Part shown: piece after piece, positions 46,905-57,354 of the stretch
Position numbering within the stretch: position 1 is the stretch's first letter
Layout: every line of letters begins with the position of its first letter
From: Halomonas sp. SpR8
Lineage (GTDB): Bacteria; Pseudomonadota; Gammaproteobacteria; Pseudomonadales; Halomonadaceae
DNA: 64,000 nt
Direction of reading: 5' to 3'
Assembly: GCF_031010195.1 (NCBI RefSeq)
Contig: NZ_JAUAMC010000003.1
Coordinates: 1 to 64,000, forward strand
Program-made: the position numbers and the translations under genes
Notes under the pieces: model-generated
Databases searched by the model: none
Told to the model about the DNA's origin: nothing
The model's input: only the letters and a program-made list of their open reading frames with translations

Positions 46905-47825
46905 ATGGCGACACGCCATTTCCTGACCTTGCTAGATTTAACCCCGGATGAGCTGGACTACTTGATCCAACGAGCCATTACGATCAAAACCAATTTAAAA
47001 GCCCAAGGTCCTGTTTACACGCCATTATCCAACCGCACCCTGGCGATGATCTTTGAGAAATCATCGACGCGCACTCGGGTTTCCTTTGAGGCCGGGATGG
47101 CGCAATTTGGCGGCCACGCGCTGTTTCTCTCTCCCCGCGACACCCAACTAGGCCGCGGAGAGCCGATTGAAGACACCGCTCGCGTACTGTCTGAAATGGT
47201 CGATGCGGTAATGATTCGTACCTTTTCCCACGCGGGCCTGGAAGCCTATGCAAGCGCCAGCAGCGTGCCGGTAATTAACGCGCTAAGCGATGACTACCAC
47301 CCTTGCCAGCTACTTGCCGACGTGATGACCTGGACGGAACTACGCGGTAGCGTAAAAGGGCGCACAGCGGTGTGGATCGGTGATGGCAACAATATGTGCC
47401 ACTCCTGGATCAACGCGGCTCGCCAGTTTGGCTTCCATCTGCGCATTTGCTGCCCCAAAGGCTACGAGCCCCGTGCGGACATTATGGCCGCTGCTGACGA
47501 TAACGTTACTCTGCTGCATGATCCTAAGGAAGCGGTAAAACAGGCCGACTTAATCACGACGGACGTCTGGGCATCAATGGGCCAGGAAGAAGAGCAGGCG
47601 AAGCGCGAAGCAGACTTCTCTGGCTTCCAGGTCACCGAGGCGATGCTAGACACCTCCAAACAAGACGCCCTTTTCCTACACTGCCTGCCTGCACATCGTG
47701 GCGAAGAGATTAGCGATACGCTACTCGACGACCCGCGTGCGGTAGTTTGGCAAGAAGCGGGGAACCGCCTGCACGCGCAAAAAGCGCTGATTGAATTTTT
47801 GCTGCTAGGAAAAATCGCTGAATAA
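46905..47825 (+). CDS. argF: Ornithine carbamoyltransferase
   Basis: A 306-aa enzyme making citrulline from ornithine and carbamoyl phosphate in arginine synthesis. The carbamoyl-phosphate motif STRTR is at 54-58, HPCQ mid-protein, and the ornithine-side [10 protein letters not shown] near 265-274. GGAGAG precedes the ATG. It is a single gene followed by a strong terminator. Confidence 0.95.
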   Translation: MATRHFLTLLDLTPDELDYLIQRAITIKTNLKAQGPVYTPLSNRTLAMIFEKSSTRTRVSFEAGMAQFGGHALFLSPRDTQLGRGEPIEDTARVLSEMVDAVMIRTFSHAGLEAYASASSVPVINALSDDYHPCQLLADVMTWTELRGSVKGRTAVWIGDGNNMCHSWINAARQFGFHLRICCPKGYEPRADIMAAADDNVTLLHDPKEAVKQADLITTDVWASMGQEEEQAKREADFSGFQVTEAMLDTSKQDALFLHCLPAHRGEEISDTLLDDPRAVVWQEAGNRLHAQKALIEFLLLGKIAE

Positions 47826-47841
47826 TCAGCTTTTAAGACAG

Positions 47842-47874
47842 AAAAAAGCCTCGTCTAAATAACGAGGCTTTTTT
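47842..47874. terminator. Intrinsic terminator after argF
   Basis: A 7-bp GCCTCGT / ACGAGGC stem flanked by A6 and T6 begins 17 nt after the argF stop. The symmetry allows it also to end transcription of the convergent tRNA-Ala gene. Confidence 0.9.
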
Positions 47875-47917
47875 ATGAAATTTTGGCACAGCTAAGCTTA
47901 GTAAAGTTAAAGAAGAA

Positions 47918-47993
47918 TGGTGGAGCCTAGCGGGATCGAACCGCTGACCTCAACACTGCCAGTGTTGCGCTCTCCCAGCTGAGCTAAGGCCCC
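47918..47993 (-). tRNA. tRNA-Ala (anticodon GGC)
   Basis: A 76-nt cloverleaf on the minus strand begins GGGGCCTTAGCTC and ends with encoded CCA. The anticodon loop CTGGCAG gives GGC, reading GCC and GCU. The T arm GGTTCGATCC is canonical. Confidence 0.95.
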
Positions 47994-48182
47994 ACATGCT
48001 GCACTTTCCAGCAACGAGGCGGATACTACGTTGAACGTCCAACTCGGTCAACCTTTTACACCATAAGCATCTACTAATTCTCATTTATGGTTAGCTGTGG
48101 CACTCTATAAACAGCTAAAAGATAAAGTAGCGCACAAGGCCAACGCCTGACCCCAAGATGTTTCCAAGCAGGAGCCTGCCCC

Positions 48183-48833
48183 TTGATCAGTGTACTTATC
48201 GCCGATGATCATCACCTAGTAAGAACCAGCATTGCTCATCTGCTGAATGAAGAGTGTGATATTAAAATCGTAGGCGAGGTCGACGACGGTGAAAGTGCGG
48301 TAACCCAGTGTCGCCATTTGAAGCCTGACATCGTGCTAATGGATATTCGTATGCCTGGCATCGGCGGGCTTGAAGCCACCCGGCGCATTCACCGCATGAT
48401 GGAAGACGTCAAAGTATTAATTCTCACGGCACACATGGAAGACAGCGTGCTGAGACGCATGCTGGAAGCCGGTGCCTCAGGCTTTTTAAGTAAAGGCGCC
48501 GACGCACAGGAAATGACCGACGCGATACGCCAAGTATTTCATGGTCGGCGTTACGTGAGTCAAGAAATTGCTCAGCGGCTCGCCCTTTCACACTTCACTA
48601 ATGAAGACAATCCGTTCAGCCACCTCTCGCAACGTGAACTACAGATTGCGCTGATGATTGTTAACTGCCAGCGCGTGCAAGATATCTCTGATCGACTGCA
48701 TTTAAGCCCTAAAACGGTAAACACCTACCGCTACCGACTATTTGATAAACTACAGGTTGCTACTGACGTAGAGCTTACTCATTTAGCGCTTCGTCACGGG
48801 CTGGTCGAGGGGTTTGACGCAAGTCAGATATAA
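48183..48833 (+). CDS. gacA: GacA/UvrY-family response regulator
   Basis: A 216-aa two-domain regulator. The receiver has Asp8/Asp9, phospho-acceptor Asp54 (VLMDIRMPG) and Lys104 (LSKGAD); a NarL/LuxR helix-turn-helix occupies ~145-205. It likely activates Rsm/Csr small RNAs with sensor GacS/BarA. The start is TTG 48183, with AGGAG 8 nt upstream and the expected MISVLIADDH beginning. uvrC follows closely, the usual gammaproteobacterial pairing. Confidence 0.92.
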   Translation: MISVLIADDHHLVRTSIAHLLNEECDIKIVGEVDDGESAVTQCRHLKPDIVLMDIRMPGIGGLEATRRIHRMMEDVKVLILTAHMEDSVLRRMLEAGASGFLSKGADAQEMTDAIRQVFHGRRYVSQEIAQRLALSHFTNEDNPFSHLSQRELQIALMIVNCQRVQDISDRLHLSPKTVNTYRYRLFDKLQVATDVELTHLALRHGLVEGFDASQI

Positions 48834-48873
48834 CCCCATTTCCCCTGCTGTTATCGGGTACCGACACGCTGCC

Positions 48874-50688
48874 ATGACCTTTGATTCAAAACAGTTTCTG
48901 AGCTCGGTAAGCTCCTCACCAGGGGTTTATCGTATGCTCGATGAGCAGAACAATACGCTCTATGTTGGCAAAGCCAAGCGTTTGAAAGCGCGCCTTGCCA
49001 GTTATTTTCGTGGCCAGTTGAACACCAAAACCCAGGCCATGGTAGGGCGCATTGCCGACGTTCAAGTTACCGTCACGCGTACCGAAACCGAAGCATTGCT
49101 GCTTGAACAGACGCTCATCAAACAGCTGCGCCCGCCTTACAACATTTTGCTGCGCGACGATAAGTCCTACCCATTTGTGTTTGTTACCGACCGCCACTCT
49201 TACCCGGCGCTTGAGTACAAGCGGGCACGCCAGCGCCGTGACGACGGCCGTTATTTGGGCCCCTACCCGAGCAGTGGCGCCGTGCGCGAAAGCCTCGCGC
49301 TAATGCAAAAAATATTTCGTATCCGCAACTGCGAAGATAGCGTCTTTGCCCATCGCTCACGCCCCTGTTTGCAGTATCAAATTCAGCGCTGCAGTGCGCC
49401 ATGCGTCGATTATATATCCGCCGAGGATTACCAGCGCGACCTGGAGCACGCGGTGATGTGCTTGGAAGGTAAAAGCGAACACGTTACCCAAGAATTAATG
49501 CAGGCAATGGAAGCGGCCAGCAAGCAGCTCAACTTTGAGGAAGCTGCCCGCCTACGCGACCAAGTCCAGCAATTGCGGCAGCTACAGCAGCGTCAATTTG
49601 TCGATACCGGCGGGGGCGATGCCGACATTTTCGCGCTTGCCGTGCGCCCCGGTGCACTGGGTGTTTCCGTACTGAGCGTTCGCGATGGGCGCCTTCTCGG
49701 TGCGCGCCATCACTCCCCCAAAAACGATTTGGATCTACCGATTACAACGCTGCTCACCGAGGTCGTTAGCCAATACTACTTCGGCCAGCCGCATAATGTG
49801 CCCAGCGAAGTGATTACCAGCCACCCCTTAGACGACAGCGAACTTATCGCCGAGGCGCTCACCCAGCAGGTTGGCAAACGCATTCGCGTTACTAGCCAAG
49901 TGCGCGGCCACCGCGCCCAATGGCAACAGCTGGCTATTACCAATGCCGAACAACAGCTGGCCTCGCAACTCGCCAATCAGACGCAGCTTACCCAGCGCTT
50001 CACCGCACTCCAGAAAGCGCTAGGCCTGAAGGAGACGCCACAGCGCTTGGAGTGTTTCGATATAAGCCATAGCCATGGCGAAGCCACCGTTGCGTCATGC
50101 GTTGTGTTTGATCATCAGGGGCCGCGCAAAAGCGACTACCGGCACTTCCGCATTGAGGGAGTCGCGGCGGGTGATGATTACGCCGCCATGCAGCAAGCGC
50201 TCACTCGGCGTCTCAAACGGGTAAAAAGTGGCGAAGCGACAGCCCCGGACATCCTGATCGTCGATGGCGGAAAAGGGCAGCTCAACATGGCCCGCGAAGT
50301 GTTTAAAGATCTCGATATCAGCAATATCCTGCTACTCGGCGTTGCTAAAGGCACAACCCGCAAGGCGGGGCTGGAAAGCCTGTTTGTCGAGACCGCTGAC
50401 AACCCGCTTGATCTGGATCCCGCCTCCCCCGCGCTGCATTTGATCCAGCACATTCGCGATGAGTCTCACCGTTTTGCCATCGCCGGCCACCGCGCTCAGC
50501 GCGATAAAGCGAGGCGCACCTCCACCTTACAAGAGATCCCTGGCATTGGCCCCAAACGGCGGCGAGAACTGCTGCGTTTTTTTGGCGGTCTGCAGGGAGT
50601 ACAAAAAGCCAGCCGCGATGAACTAGCACGCGTTCCCGGCATCAATGCCTCGTTAGCTGAAAGTATTTACCGAGCACTCAACGGATAA
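48874..50688 (+). CDS. uvrC: Excinuclease ABC subunit C
   Basis: A 604-aa nuclease that makes both incisions in nucleotide excision repair. It has an N-terminal GIY-YIG domain (PGVYRM...[13 protein letters not shown]), a UVR motif [14 protein letters not shown] near 205-220, the RNase H-like C-terminal nuclease and paired helix-hairpin-helix motifs ([13 protein letters not shown]). ATG 48874 (MTFDSKQF) matches the family start; a longer reading overlapping gacA is rejected. Confidence 0.94.
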   Translation: MTFDSKQFLSSVSSSPGVYRMLDEQNNTLYVGKAKRLKARLASYFRGQLNTKTQAMVGRIADVQVTVTRTETEALLLEQTLIKQLRPPYNILLRDDKSYPFVFVTDRHSYPALEYKRARQRRDDGRYLGPYPSSGAVRESLALMQKIFRIRNCEDSVFAHRSRPCLQYQIQRCSAPCVDYISAEDYQRDLEHAVMCLEGKSEHVTQELMQAMEAASKQLNFEEAARLRDQVQQLRQLQQRQFVDTGGGDADIFALAVRPGALGVSVLSVRDGRLLGARHHSPKNDLDLPITTLLTEVVSQYYFGQPHNVPSEVITSHPLDDSELIAEALTQQVGKRIRVTSQVRGHRAQWQQLAITNAEQQLASQLANQTQLTQRFTALQKALGLKETPQRLECFDISHSHGEATVASCVVFDHQGPRKSDYRHFRIEGVAAGDDYAAMQQALTRRLKRVKSGEATAPDILIVDGGKGQLNMAREVFKDLDISNILLLGVAKGTTRKAGLESLFVETADNPLDLDPASPALHLIQHIRDESHRFAIAGHRAQRDKARRTSTLQEIPGIGPKRRRELLRFFGGLQGVQKASRDELARVPGINASLAESIYRALNG

Positions 50689-50783
50689 ACACCCTCTTGG
50701 CATGGATGCTATCGGCCAAGGGGGATAGAATGACCCAAGACACTTCGAATCCTCTGATTTACCGGCAAGGATCGCTCTCTGCG

Positions 50784-51332
50784 ATGAATATACCCAACAT
50801 ACTGACCCTGGCGCGAATCGCCTTCATTCCCCTGCTGGTAGTGCTGTTTTATCTACCCTTCAGTTGGAGCATGCCTGTGGCGGCAGGCTTATTTGCGTTA
50901 GCTTCCATTACTGACTGGCTGGACGGCTATTTAGCGCGACGCTGGAATCAGTCAACGCCTTTTGGCGCTTTTTTAGATCCGGTGGCCGACAAGCTTATGG
51001 TCGTCGTAGCACTGGCGTTACTGATTGAGCGTTATGACACGCTGGTGCTAACCCTGCCTGCGCTGGTTATTATTGGCCGTGAAATTGTCATTTCGGCGCT
51101 TCGTGAATGGATGGCTGAAATGGGCAAACGCGGCATGGTCGCTGTTTCATGGGTTGGCAAGCTAAAGACAACGCTGCAAATGGTGTCACTACTTCTCTTA
51201 CTGGCGCTACCACCCGCGCATGAATTCGCGTTGCTGGGGGTTGTCGTACTGTATACCGCCGCCCTGCTAACGCTCTGGTCAATGATTCAGTACTTGAAAG
51301 CTGCTTGGCCGCACCTTAGCCGCTCCATGTAA
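50784..51332 (+). CDS. pgsA: CDP-diacylglycerol--glycerol-3-phosphate 3-phosphatidyltransferase
   Basis: This integral membrane enzyme makes phosphatidylglycerol phosphate. The CDP-alcohol transferase signature D-x2-D-G-x2-A-R-x8-G-x3-D-x3-D is complete in [10 protein letters not shown]...[12 protein letters not shown] 50784 gives 182 aa, the E. coli length, with start [12 protein letters not shown]. An upstream ATG at 50730 with a better ribosome site (GGGGGAT) would add 18 residues and cannot be excluded. Confidence 0.93.
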   Translation: MNIPNILTLARIAFIPLLVVLFYLPFSWSMPVAAGLFALASITDWLDGYLARRWNQSTPFGAFLDPVADKLMVVVALALLIERYDTLVLTLPALVIIGREIVISALREWMAEMGKRGMVAVSWVGKLKTTLQMVSLLLLLALPPAHEFALLGVVVLYTAALLTLWSMIQYLKAAWPHLSRSM

Positions 51333-51373
51333 GCTGCTGTAAATAAATAAAGAATGTCTTACCAATTGATTGA

Positions 51374-51401
51374 TTGACAACTCGGCGGTGATCCGTATAA
51401 T
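51374..51401 (+). promoter_or_regulatory. Sigma70 promoter of the tRNA Gly-Cys-Leu cluster
   Basis: A perfect TTGACA (51374-51379) and perfect TATAAT (51396-51401) are spaced by 16 nt. A GC-rich discriminator (CGCCC) follows, as in stringently controlled stable-RNA promoters. The first tRNA begins 15 nt later. Confidence 0.85.
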
Positions 51402-51416
51402 TCGCCCTCGAGTCGA

Positions 51417-51491
51417 GCGGGAATAGCTCAGTGGTAGAGCATCGCCTTGCCAAGGCGAGGGTCGGGAGTTCGAATCTCCTTTCCCGCTCCA
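51417..51491 (+). tRNA. tRNA-Gly (anticodon GCC)
   Basis: A 75-nt cloverleaf including CCA, GCGGGAATAGCTC to CCCGCTCCA. The anticodon loop TTGCCAA gives GCC. It is first in a three-tRNA cluster downstream of pgsA. Confidence 0.96.
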
Positions 51492-51502
51492 ACGACTCTT
51501 GA

Positions 51503-51576
51503 GGCTGGATGGCAGAGTGGTTATGCAGCGGACTGCAACTCCGTGTACGCCGGTTCGATTCCGACTCCAGCCTCCA
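51503..51576 (+). tRNA. tRNA-Cys (anticodon GCA)
   Basis: A 74-nt cloverleaf including CCA, GGCTGGATGGC to CCAGCCTCCA. The anticodon loop CTGCAAC gives GCA. It lies 11 nt after tRNA-Gly. Confidence 0.96.
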
Positions 51577-51636
51577 CTTTCTAGTGTAGCGATGATGTGT
51601 TGAGCAGCCTGCTTTTATACGCCATTGCGATGTTTT

Positions 51637-51723
51637 GCCCGGATGGCGAAATCGGTAGACGCAAGAGACTTAAAATCTCTCGGGGGCAACCCCGTGCCGG
51701 TTCAAGTCCGGCTCCGGGCACCA
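51637..51723 (+). tRNA. tRNA-Leu (anticodon TAA)
   Basis: An 87-nt class II tRNA with long variable arm and encoded CCA, GCCCGGATGGCG to CCGGGCACCA. The anticodon loop CTTAAAA gives TAA, reading UUA/UUG. Confidence 0.96.
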
Positions 51724-51829
51724 CTATCTACTTTTGTTCTTTCCTTTCAGTCCTACCTCCTTTAGCTATTTAATTTCCCGTATGGATTATCCTTACGCTG
51801 CCCTTCGCTGCGTCAATTCGTGTGTCTGT

Positions 51830-51899
51830 ACATCGCGCAACTGCATCCCAGAACATCGCTCAATTCTTACCCCAAAACATCGCTAAACGTTAACCGCCA
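51830..51899 (+). repeat. Three imperfect ~23-nt repeats upstream of nadB
   Basis: ACATCGC begins units at 51830, 51853 and 51877 (periods 23 and 24); units share ACATCGC-xx-AA and a C-rich end. They lie in the 272-nt gap between tRNA-Leu and nadB. The third unit includes GTTAAC. Function unknown. Confidence 0.5.
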
Positions 51900-51995
51900 C
51901 GCTATTATGCCTGCCTCCTAATCAATTACGCTCGGCGAAGCCAGCGTCGTTAAGGATTGCAATATTTCGGTCAATAGCAAGAAGGAGCGGGCACT

Positions 51996-53591
51996 ATGGG
52001 CACGCCAATATCCGATGCACTTATCATTGGCGGAGGCGTAGCAGGATTAACGCTTGCCCTGGAAATTGCCGACCATATGTCAGTGACACTGGTTCGCCCC
52101 GCTCAAGATGATCAGGGCGCCAGCCGCTGGGCACAAGGCGGCATAGCAGCTGTCCTCTCCCCCGATGACGATCTCGAAGCGCATATCAACGACACTCTGA
52201 TTGCTGGGGATGGACTATGCGATGTAGAAGCGGTTCGCTTTACCGTTACTCATGGCCCCGCTGCCATTCAGTGGTTGATTGATAATGGCGTGCCCTTTAC
52301 CCCAGAGACCGACCCCAGCGCTCGCTACCCTTATCACCTGACCCGTGAAGGCGGCCACAATGCCCGCCGCATCATCCACGCCGATGATGCCACTGGCCGG
52401 GCGGTGGTAGATACCCTGTTAAACAGAGTGGCACAGCACCCCAACATTACACAGCGCAATGATCTTACCGTGATTGGCTTGCTGAAGGATAACCAAGGCA
52501 TCTGTTGCGGTGCCTATGGCAGTGATACCAATCACCACTGGCACTCGTTGAACGCGCGCTATACGGTGCTGGCCACTGGCGGCGCAAGCGGCCTTTACCG
52601 CCACGCTACAACGCCCGCGCCGAGCAGCGGTGAAGGCATGATGATGGCTGCCGAGCTAGGCGCCCGGCTAATGAACCTTGAGTTTCAGCAGTTTCACCCA
52701 ACCTGCCTGTTTGACCCCGAAGGACCGGCGTTTTTAATTAGCGAGGCGGTGCGCGGTGAAGGCGGACATCTCCTTAATGAGTCAGGTCAACGCTTTATGC
52801 TCGCGCTGGATCAGCGCGCTGAGCTGGCTCCTCGCGACATCGTGGCTCGCGCCATCGACGCGGAGATACAGCGTGGCACCCTGGGGCATGTCTGGTTGGA
52901 TATTCAACATCTAGGCGAAACGGCGATTCGCCACCACTTCCCGACTATTTTGGCGCACTGCGCCGCCCGCGGTATTGATATTACCCAGCAAGCCATTCCC
53001 GTGGTACCTGCTGCCCACTATAGCTGTGGCGGTGTCGCCACCGACCTGCAAGGCGCCACCGATATTGCCAACCTCTATGCCATCGGTGAGACGGCCTGCA
53101 CAGGCCTACACGGCGCCAACCGAATGGCCAGCAACTCACTGTTAGAGTGTTTAGTATTTGCGCGCAGCTGTGCCCAAGCGCTGCGTATGAACTTGCACAA
53201 GCCAAGTGGGTACACACCGTATAGCGGAGCACGCCCTCCAGCCCAGGCTGAGAGAGCTGACATACCTTCAGTCCTCCTCAACGATATTCGCCAACGCATG
53301 CGGACCACCATGAGCCACCACGTTTCTATTGTACGCAGCGCGACGGGGCTCGATAACGCACTCGAGCAGTTAACGATGCTGTTAAATACGCTGGAAGAGA
53401 TTGAGGGGGCGATGTCCACCCTGGAAGGCCATCGTTTATATCAAGCACTGCAATTGGCGCAGTTAACGGTGCTAGCAGCTCAGAGGCGCCATGAGTCTCG
53501 CGGCTTGCACTTCACCAGCGACTGGCCGCAACAACAGCCGATAGCCAAGGCCTCGACGGTATCGATAAAAGATCTAGAAAACAGCCACTAG
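51996..53591 (+). CDS. nadB: L-aspartate oxidase
   Basis: A 531-aa flavoenzyme of NAD synthesis making iminoaspartate. FAD-binding IIGGGVAGLTLALE at the N-terminus, SRWAQGGIAAV near 42-52, HTREGGH-like HLTREGGHNARR and the catalytic-region Arg HGANRMASNSLLE are present. AAGGAG precedes ATG 51996. nadA and nadC are not adjacent. Confidence 0.94.
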   Translation: MGTPISDALIIGGGVAGLTLALEIADHMSVTLVRPAQDDQGASRWAQGGIAAVLSPDDDLEAHINDTLIAGDGLCDVEAVRFTVTHGPAAIQWLIDNGVPFTPETDPSARYPYHLTREGGHNARRIIHADDATGRAVVDTLLNRVAQHPNITQRNDLTVIGLLKDNQGICCGAYGSDTNHHWHSLNARYTVLATGGASGLYRHATTPAPSSGEGMMMAAELGARLMNLEFQQFHPTCLFDPEGPAFLISEAVRGEGGHLLNESGQRFMLALDQRAELAPRDIVARAIDAEIQRGTLGHVWLDIQHLGETAIRHHFPTILAHCAARGIDITQQAIPVVPAAHYSCGGVATDLQGATDIANLYAIGETACTGLHGANRMASNSLLECLVFARSCAQALRMNLHKPSGYTPYSGARPPAQAERADIPSVLLNDIRQRMRTTMSHHVSIVRSATGLDNALEQLTMLLNTLEEIEGAMSTLEGHRLYQALQLAQLTVLAAQRRHESRGLHFTSDWPQQQPIAKASTVSIKDLENSH

Positions 53592-53600
53592 AACAAAGAG

Positions 53601-54005
53601 TTAGTGGCCGGGTTGGTGAAATAACTTACGCACTTCACGCAAGTGCTGCGTAGAGGCACTGTCTGGCCATAACCAGATCCGCTGCTTACCCACATAAAGC
53701 CCGATTAACCACGGCCCTAAATAGTCACAGCGCACCTGCAACTCTTCACTAAGCACACCATCAGGCATCAGCCAGCGGCCTTGAAACAGCGACCCCGTCG
53801 CGGTTAGCGAGAGCACTCCCCTAGGCTGGCGAGTACAGGCATGCCAACCAATAGCAGCCCCCAATGCCAACGTTGCCAATAGGGTTAGCCCACCTGCTAT
53901 CCAATAGCTGAGCGCCGCAAGCCCAATCAACAGACAACATTGTATTAGTTGCCACTGTTTAGAGGGTGCGATAGGCAGAATTATCGGTGGTTTCAGCATG
54001 CTCAA
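53601..54005 (-). CDS. YgfX-like membrane protein
   Basis: A 134-aa protein with two adjacent transmembrane segments near the N-terminus (about 20-55) and a beta-rich cytosolic tail (WLMPDGVLSEELQVRCDY). Both the topology and the overlap with sdhE match YgfX/CptA, whose E. coli member was proposed as a toxin acting on cytoskeletal proteins. It overlaps the sdhE end by 41-47 nt depending on the start (54005 or 53999). Confidence 0.8.
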   Translation of the reverse strand: MSMLKPPIILPIAPSKQWQLIQCCLLIGLAALSYWIAGGLTLLATLALGAAIGWHACTRQPRGVLSLTATGSLFQGRWLMPDGVLSEELQVRCDYLGPWLIGLYVGKQRIWLWPDSASTQHLREVRKLFHQPGH

Positions 54006-54267
54006 CTATCATTTTTACGATACGCCGCTGGCTAGGCTCCTCTGGCCACTCCCGATGCATCAACCATACGAATAGATCCTGGTCTTCACCTTCGATTAAT
54101 TGCTGGTACGCCAATTGATCTACCTCGCTGAGATCGTCGAAACGCTGCTCAAGAAAAGGAATCAACAGCAAATCTAGTTCCCACATACCGCGTCGGGAGT
54201 GCCAATAAAGCCGCTTACGCAAAATGGCCGCTGGGGAATTATCGTCGTTCAACGTCAGCCGCTCCAA
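53959..54267 (-). CDS. sdhE: Succinate dehydrogenase assembly factor SdhE
   Basis: A ~102-aa FAD assembly factor for succinate dehydrogenase flavoprotein. The invariant RGMWELD (RGxxE motif) and following helices LLIPFLEQRFDDL identify it. E. coli calls it YgfY/CptB, partner of YgfX. It is the first gene of the pair, divergent from ihfB. Confidence 0.9.
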   Translation of the reverse strand: MERLTLNDDNSPAAILRKRLYWHSRRGMWELDLLLIPFLEQRFDDLSEVDQLAYQQLIEGEDQDLFVWLMHREWPEEPSQRRIVKMIVEHAETTDNSAYRTL

Positions 54268-54458
54268 TTAAATAAATGAGAAGCCAGTATACCTAAGACA
54301 CAGGGTCGCGCCAGCGCCCACCTTAGCCTATGCTGTTAATCAGTCTAGAACCTTGTTTTATCTGAATTGTTTTATGCTTAATTGAGCAGTATGCTGAGTT
54401 TGATGTTAGCGAGGTCGAGAGTGCGTCACGGCCTTCAATGTTTGCAGGGAGCCAACCG

Positions 54459-54755
54459 ATGACTAAATCAGAATTAATCGAACAAATTGCGATGCGTCAG
54501 CCGGAGTTGTCCGCCAAAGATGTTGAAACGGCGGTACGTATTATTCTTGACGATATGACCGATGCGCTTTCTAGCGGCGGCCGCGTTGAGATCCGTGGTT
54601 TCGGCAGCTTTTCACTGCACTACCGAGAGCCACGAGTAGGCCGTAATCCTAAAACGGGCGATGCGGTCGACCTGGAAGGCAAGTATGTGCCGCACTTTAA
54701 ACCGGGCAAAGAGTTACGTGAGCAGGTTGATGCTAGTCGGGCACTTGGCTACTAA
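54459..54755 (+). CDS. ihfB: Integration host factor beta subunit
   Basis: A 98-aa DNA-bending HU-family protein. [11 protein letters not shown] start, [16 protein letters not shown] and the minor-groove arm [12 protein letters not shown] are characteristic. ATG 54459 follows GGGAG by 7 nt. lapA and lapB follow on the same strand, as in E. coli; rpsA is not directly upstream here. Confidence 0.95.
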   Translation: MTKSELIEQIAMRQPELSAKDVETAVRIILDDMTDALSSGGRVEIRGFGSFSLHYREPRVGRNPKTGDAVDLEGKYVPHFKPGKELREQVDASRALGY

Positions 54756-54855
54756 AACGCGACTATTAGGGTTATCCGACTTTGTGTAGGATGACGTCGC
54801 CGCCCGAGTCGTACACAATGGCGCTACCGTGAACGTCACAGACTAGGAAACTCAC

Positions 54856-55161
54856 ATGCGTTGGATCAAAGGCCTGATTCTGGCCGTTATTTTGCTGATA
54901 GTAGTGCTCGTAGGTATTCTGTTTGCCGTTAATAATCAGCAAGCAATTGCCTTGAACCTTATTTGGCTGGAGCTGCCAGCTGTATCGCTTTCTGTATGGC
55001 TGCTGACAACGCTAGTTTTTGGCGTTCTACTAGGCATGCTCGCCATGCTCGGCGTCTATTTGCGATTAAAGGCTACGCTGGCCCGCAGTCAGCGGCATAA
55101 CAAGCAGCAGCGCAAAGAGCTGGATAGCTTGCGCACCCAGGAGTTCAAGGAACTGGCATAA
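54856..55161 (+). CDS. lapA: Lipopolysaccharide assembly protein LapA
   Basis: A 101-aa inner-membrane protein with two transmembrane segments (~6-28 and ~41-65) and a basic, helical cytosolic tail, matching LapA (DUF1049). It works with LapB in control of LPS synthesis via LpxC turnover. The lapB ATG follows the stop directly. Confidence 0.9.
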   Translation: MRWIKGLILAVILLIVVLVGILFAVNNQQAIALNLIWLELPAVSLSVWLLTTLVFGVLLGMLAMLGVYLRLKATLARSQRHNKQQRKELDSLRTQEFKELA

Positions 55162-56367
55162 ATGCTAGATGTCGCGCTGCTAAGCGTACTATTGGCTGCC
55201 ATTGCCATCGGTTACGGGCTTGGCTACCGCCAAGCCCTCCGCCGCCGACATCACTCTCAGCCTCCTGGGGCAGCCTCCCAGGTGCCGTCTCGTGACTACT
55301 TCGTCGGACTTAACTATCTGCTTAACGAGCAGCCCGACGAGGCGATCAATACGTTTATCAACGTGCTAGCCGTCAATAGCGATACGGTGGATACCCACAT
55401 TGCCCTTGGCAAATTGTTTCGCGCCCGGGGCGAGGCCGACAAAGCGGTCAGCATCCATCAAAATCTACTAGCACGCCCCGCTCTATCGCAACCTACCAAC
55501 GAACAAATCCAGCTTGAACTTGCCCGCGACTTCATGGCGCTGGGCGTTCATGACCGCGCACAGCGATTGCTTAATACCCTGCTCGAAAACAGCAGTGATG
55601 ACCAGCGCTGCTACGCCGCCAAACAGCTGTTAGTCGATTTATTAGAGCGTGAAAAAGCGTGGCAGACAGCTCTTGATGTTATCCAGCCGCTGCTCAAACA
55701 GTACCCTAAGATGCGGCGCCCTGCAGCCCATTGGCTATGCGAACTGGCGTTGGAAGAGATCAGCGAAGCCAGCCGTCCGCTGGCCAGGAAACATCTTAAA
55801 AAAGCGCTGCAATGGGATGAGAACTGTGTTCGCGCCACGCTGCTGTTGGCCGAACTGGAGATGGATAATGGGCACTATACTCACGCAATAGAGCGACTCG
55901 ATAACATCCCGCAGCAGGAAATCGCCCATATACCCACTATGCTGCCAGCCCTTAAGCGCGCTTATTTACGTAGTGATGATGAAGCAGGCTATGAAGCCCA
56001 TCTTTACCGCCTGCTGCAAAAAGCGCCTTATACCAGCACCATTATTGCCCTAGGTCAGTTGGTTCACCAGCGTGAGGGGGTCGATAAAGCAATTGAGTTA
56101 ATCGGCGACCGCTTACGTGCAGTGCCAAGCTTGGGTGGGCTGGATTACTTGATCGACCTGTATATCGAAAGCCAGCGGCTAAGTGGAAAGCCCTCTCCTG
56201 ATACGCGCCTGCTGCTACTAAAACATCATACCGATGCACTGCTGATTAATAGAACGCGCCACCGCTGCCAACGCTGTGGCTTTGCCAGCGACGCCCTGCA
56301 GTGGCAGTGCCCCAGCTGTCGTTACTGGGGCACGATTAAACCGGTGATTGGCGTAGAGGGTGAGTAA
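55162..56367 (+). CDS. lapB: Lipopolysaccharide assembly protein LapB
   Basis: A 401-aa protein with one N-terminal membrane anchor (~1-20), a series of TPR repeats (~45-340) and a C-terminal rubredoxin-like knuckle pair CQRCGF...CPSC. LapB recruits LpxC to FtsH for degradation. Length agrees with E. coli LapB (389 aa). Zero-gap arrangement with lapA implies translational coupling. Confidence 0.92.
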   Translation: MLDVALLSVLLAAIAIGYGLGYRQALRRRHHSQPPGAASQVPSRDYFVGLNYLLNEQPDEAINTFINVLAVNSDTVDTHIALGKLFRARGEADKAVSIHQNLLARPALSQPTNEQIQLELARDFMALGVHDRAQRLLNTLLENSSDDQRCYAAKQLLVDLLEREKAWQTALDVIQPLLKQYPKMRRPAAHWLCELALEEISEASRPLARKHLKKALQWDENCVRATLLLAELEMDNGHYTHAIERLDNIPQQEIAHIPTMLPALKRAYLRSDDEAGYEAHLYRLLQKAPYTSTIIALGQLVHQREGVDKAIELIGDRLRAVPSLGGLDYLIDLYIESQRLSGKPSPDTRLLLLKHHTDALLINRTRHRCQRCGFASDALQWQCPSCRYWGTIKPVIGVEGE

Positions 56368-56390
56368 CAAACACCGCTAATCGGCCAGTT

Positions 56391-57086
56391 TTACGCTAAC
56401 TCTGCTTCAATCGCTTCAAGGGCCACCATAGGATCGCTGGCCTGGGTTACAGGGCGACCTATCACCAAGTGGCTGCTGCCCGCCTGAATGGCCTCGCTGG
56501 GGGTCATGATGCGCTGCTGATCATTAGCGGCCGCAAAGCTTGGACGAATACCGGGAGTGACTTTCAAGAATGACTCACCACACGCTGCTTTAAGCTGCGC
56601 CGACTCCTGGGCCGAACATACCACGCCGTGCAAACCACTCTGCTTTGCCAGCAGCGCCAAGCGCTCTACTTGCTCAGTCAGCGGCGCATCGATACCAACA
56701 TCCGCTAGATCATCGGCCTGCATGCTGGTTAACACAGTAACGGCGATTAAGTGGGTCGTTAAAGCATGCTGATCAAGGCGCTGAACAGCCGCTTCCATCA
56801 TCCGACGCCCGCCACTGGCATGCACATTGACCATCCAGACGCCCTGCTCCGCCGCCGCCTGAACGGCACTAGCGACGGTATTGGGAATATCGTGAAATTT
56901 GAGATCTAAAAACACCTCAAACCCTCTGCCATGGAGTGCTTCCAGCACGGCAGGACCGCTGCGAGTAAACAGTTCTTTGCCAACTTTTACGCGGCAGCGT
57001 GTAGGGTCTAACTGATCCGCCATACACAAGGCGGCGTCTAGCGAGGGGTAATCTAGCGCAATAATAATGGGTGAATCGGTGGCCAC
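56391..57086 (-). CDS. pyrF: Orotidine 5'-phosphate decarboxylase
   Basis: A 231-aa TIM-barrel enzyme making UMP. The catalytic [11 protein letters not shown] lies near 60-70, and the C-terminal phosphate-binding VIGRPVTQA is present. It is convergent with lapB, 23 nt apart, whereas in E. coli pyrF follows lapB on the same strand. Confidence 0.94.
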   Translation of the reverse strand: MATDSPIIIALDYPSLDAALCMADQLDPTRCRVKVGKELFTRSGPAVLEALHGRGFEVFLDLKFHDIPNTVASAVQAAAEQGVWMVNVHASGGRRMMEAAVQRLDQHALTTHLIAVTVLTSMQADDLADVGIDAPLTEQVERLALLAKQSGLHGVVCSAQESAQLKAACGESFLKVTPGIRPSFAAANDQQRIMTPSEAIQAGSSHLVIGRPVTQASDPMVALEAIEAELA

Positions 57087-57354
57087 AACGTCGCTCCAAA
57101 TGCATTTTTAGGCATTATATCAGTCTCACACCTCTCCTCGCGCCTCCTTGTGTAAGCCAATTACCATGCTTCTATAGCGAAAAACTTACAATGACTGTCA
57201 TACATCGCTGACATAATCGCCAACGCTATAAAGCTAAGTTAGTCATGTTGCGTCGCTTTAATTACTTGTATTGCTCAAGGCATAAGTAGCATTTGCTTTT
57301 GCGCCTCGCGCACGCAACCTCCGTTAATTACCGCTATTAATAAGGATCACGAGG

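Noticed and set aside
51830-51899. Repeats before nadB as a CRISPR array
   Set aside because: Units are imperfect, only three, directly adjoining without spacers, and no cas genes are present.
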